DNA from: PFJX01 sp037442845
GTDB lineage: Bacteria > Pseudomonadota > Gammaproteobacteria > Burkholderiales > Thiobacillaceae
NCBI GenBank assembly: GCA_037442845.1
Contig: JBBIPL010000046.1
Span: 1 to 17,516 of the forward strand
Direction: 5' to 3'
Length of the DNA: 17,516 nucleotides
The position numbers were made by a program, and so were the translations under genes. Of this stretch, positions 16,823 to 17,516 are shown piece by piece. The notes under the pieces were generated by a model. That model worked only from the letters and a program-made list of their open reading frames with translations, did no database searches and was not told the DNA's origin. The stretch's first letter is position 1. Each line of letters starts with the position of its first letter.

Positions 16823-17506
16823 ATGAGCGAAGCAACACGCGGTTTCACCCTGATCGAACTCGCCATCGTGCTGGTGGTGATCGGCCTGCTGCTGGGCGGC
16901 ATCCTCAAGGGTCAGGAACTCATCGAGAGCGCGCGGGCGCGCAACCTGATCTCCCAGCTCGACAGCATCCGCGCCGCCTATTACGCCTTCCAGGACAAAT
17001 ACCAGGCGCAGCCGGGCGACTACCCCGGCGCCCTGGCCCAGGCCAATCTGCCCGGCATGGCCAACGCCTCGGTGGGCGGCAACGGCGACGGCGTCATCCG
17101 CGACACGCCGCTGGCTAGGGAAAGCCTTCTGGTCTGGGTACACCTGTCGCGCGCCAACCTGATTTCCGGCAATTACCAGGCCAGCGGCAGCCAGCCCGAC
17201 GCGCGCGGCGAGTGGCCGCGCAACCCCTACGGCGCCGCCCTGCACATGCAGTATGACGCGCAGTTCGCCGGTTCCGGCGGCTCGCCCCGCCTCAATCTGA
17301 AGACCGGCAACCGGGTCCCGGCGCGCATCCTGGCCGAGATCGACCGCAAGATCGACGACGGCCGCGCCAATTCCGGCCAGTTCCGTTTCAGCGCCCATGA
17401 CGGCGGCGGCGGCGCGCCCATCGAGGCGCGCTGCTACGATCCCCGCAGCGGACTCTGGGGCGCGGCCGAGAACGAGGCGAATTGCGGCGCCAGCATGCTT
17501 TTCTGA
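16823..17506 (+). CDS. Type IV prepilin / pseudopilin-like protein
   Basis: A 227-residue protein with a class III signal peptide. The leader MSEATRG is short and ends in Gly7. The mature part begins FTLIELAIVLVVIGLLLGGIL, with Phe at +1 and Glu at +5, the site cut and N-methylated by prepilin peptidase PilD. The helix continues to about residue 62, with the frequent segment SQLDSIRAAYYAFQDKYQAQPGDYP. The globular part contains GGNGDGVIRD (about 85-94), a Gly/Asp-rich loop that could bind calcium. Cys204 and Cys221 near the end could form a disulfide like the D-region of pilins. I chose the ATG at 16823 because it gives a normal short leader; the in-frame ATG at 16754 would add 23 residues. 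Whether it is a pilus subunit, minor pilin or type II secretion pseudopilin cannot be decided here. Confidence 0.88.
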   Translation: MSEATRGFTLIELAIVLVVIGLLLGGILKGQELIESARARNLISQLDSIRAAYYAFQDKYQAQPGDYPGALAQANLPGMANASVGGNGDGVIRDTPLARESLLVWVHLSRANLISGNYQASGSQPDARGEWPRNPYGAALHMQYDAQFAGSGGSPRLNLKTGNRVPARILAEIDRKIDDGRANSGQFRFSAHDGGGGAPIEARCYDPRSGLWGAAENEANCGASMLF

Positions 17507-17516
17507 CCCCGCCTAA

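Overview
The window is a gene-dense, very G+C-rich stretch of proteobacterial chromosome. Gene content and order (lptF/lptG divergent from pepA; nadB divergent from rpoE-rseA-rseB-rseC-mucD; then a small glutaredoxin-like gene, lepA, lepB, a DUF4845 gene, rnc, era, recO and pdxJ) match the conserved core of Betaproteobacteria. The DUF4845 gene between lepB and rnc and the glutaredoxin-like gene before lepA fit that class best. I cannot name a genus. Nothing looks recently transferred: no transposase, integrase, CRISPR array, tRNA or rRNA gene was seen.

Layout. 1-1200 (minus): the start of lptG and all of lptF, the inner-membrane permease pair of the LPS exporter. 1303-2823 (plus): pepA, with a good sigma-70-like promoter in the gap beside lptF. 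2820-4385 (minus): nadB, meeting pepA tail to tail so that the two stop codons share a CTAG. 4523-8742 (plus): the envelope-stress cluster rpoE, rseA, rseB, rseC, mucD, plus a glutaredoxin-like protein, mostly joined by 4-base start/stop overlaps. A perfect 8-bp hairpin with a T run sits at 8786-8814, directly against the lepA start. 8816-14857 (plus): lepA, lepB, DUF4845, rnc, era, recO, pdxJ, again tightly packed. 14883-16637 (minus): a polytopic membrane histidine kinase with no response regulator in view, lying where many relatives carry acpS. 16823-17506 (plus): a type IV prepilin/pseudopilin-like protein.

How the genes work together. RpoE is the extracytoplasmic sigma factor, RseA its membrane anti-sigma factor, RseB the periplasmic modulator, RseC an inner-membrane accessory protein and MucD a periplasmic DegP-type protease. 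Together they sense and repair envelope damage. LptF/LptG serve outer-membrane LPS assembly and LepB processes exported proteins, so much of the window concerns the cell envelope. LepA, RNase III, Era, RecO and PdxJ are ribosome, RNA, DNA-repair and cofactor housekeeping functions.

I do not see a clear undescribed system. The points most worth a second look are the hairpin abutting the lepA start, the orphan kinase beside a prepilin-like gene, the tandem repeat that forms the C-terminus of PepA, and the chain of GTG/TTG starts in overlapping start/stop junctions.
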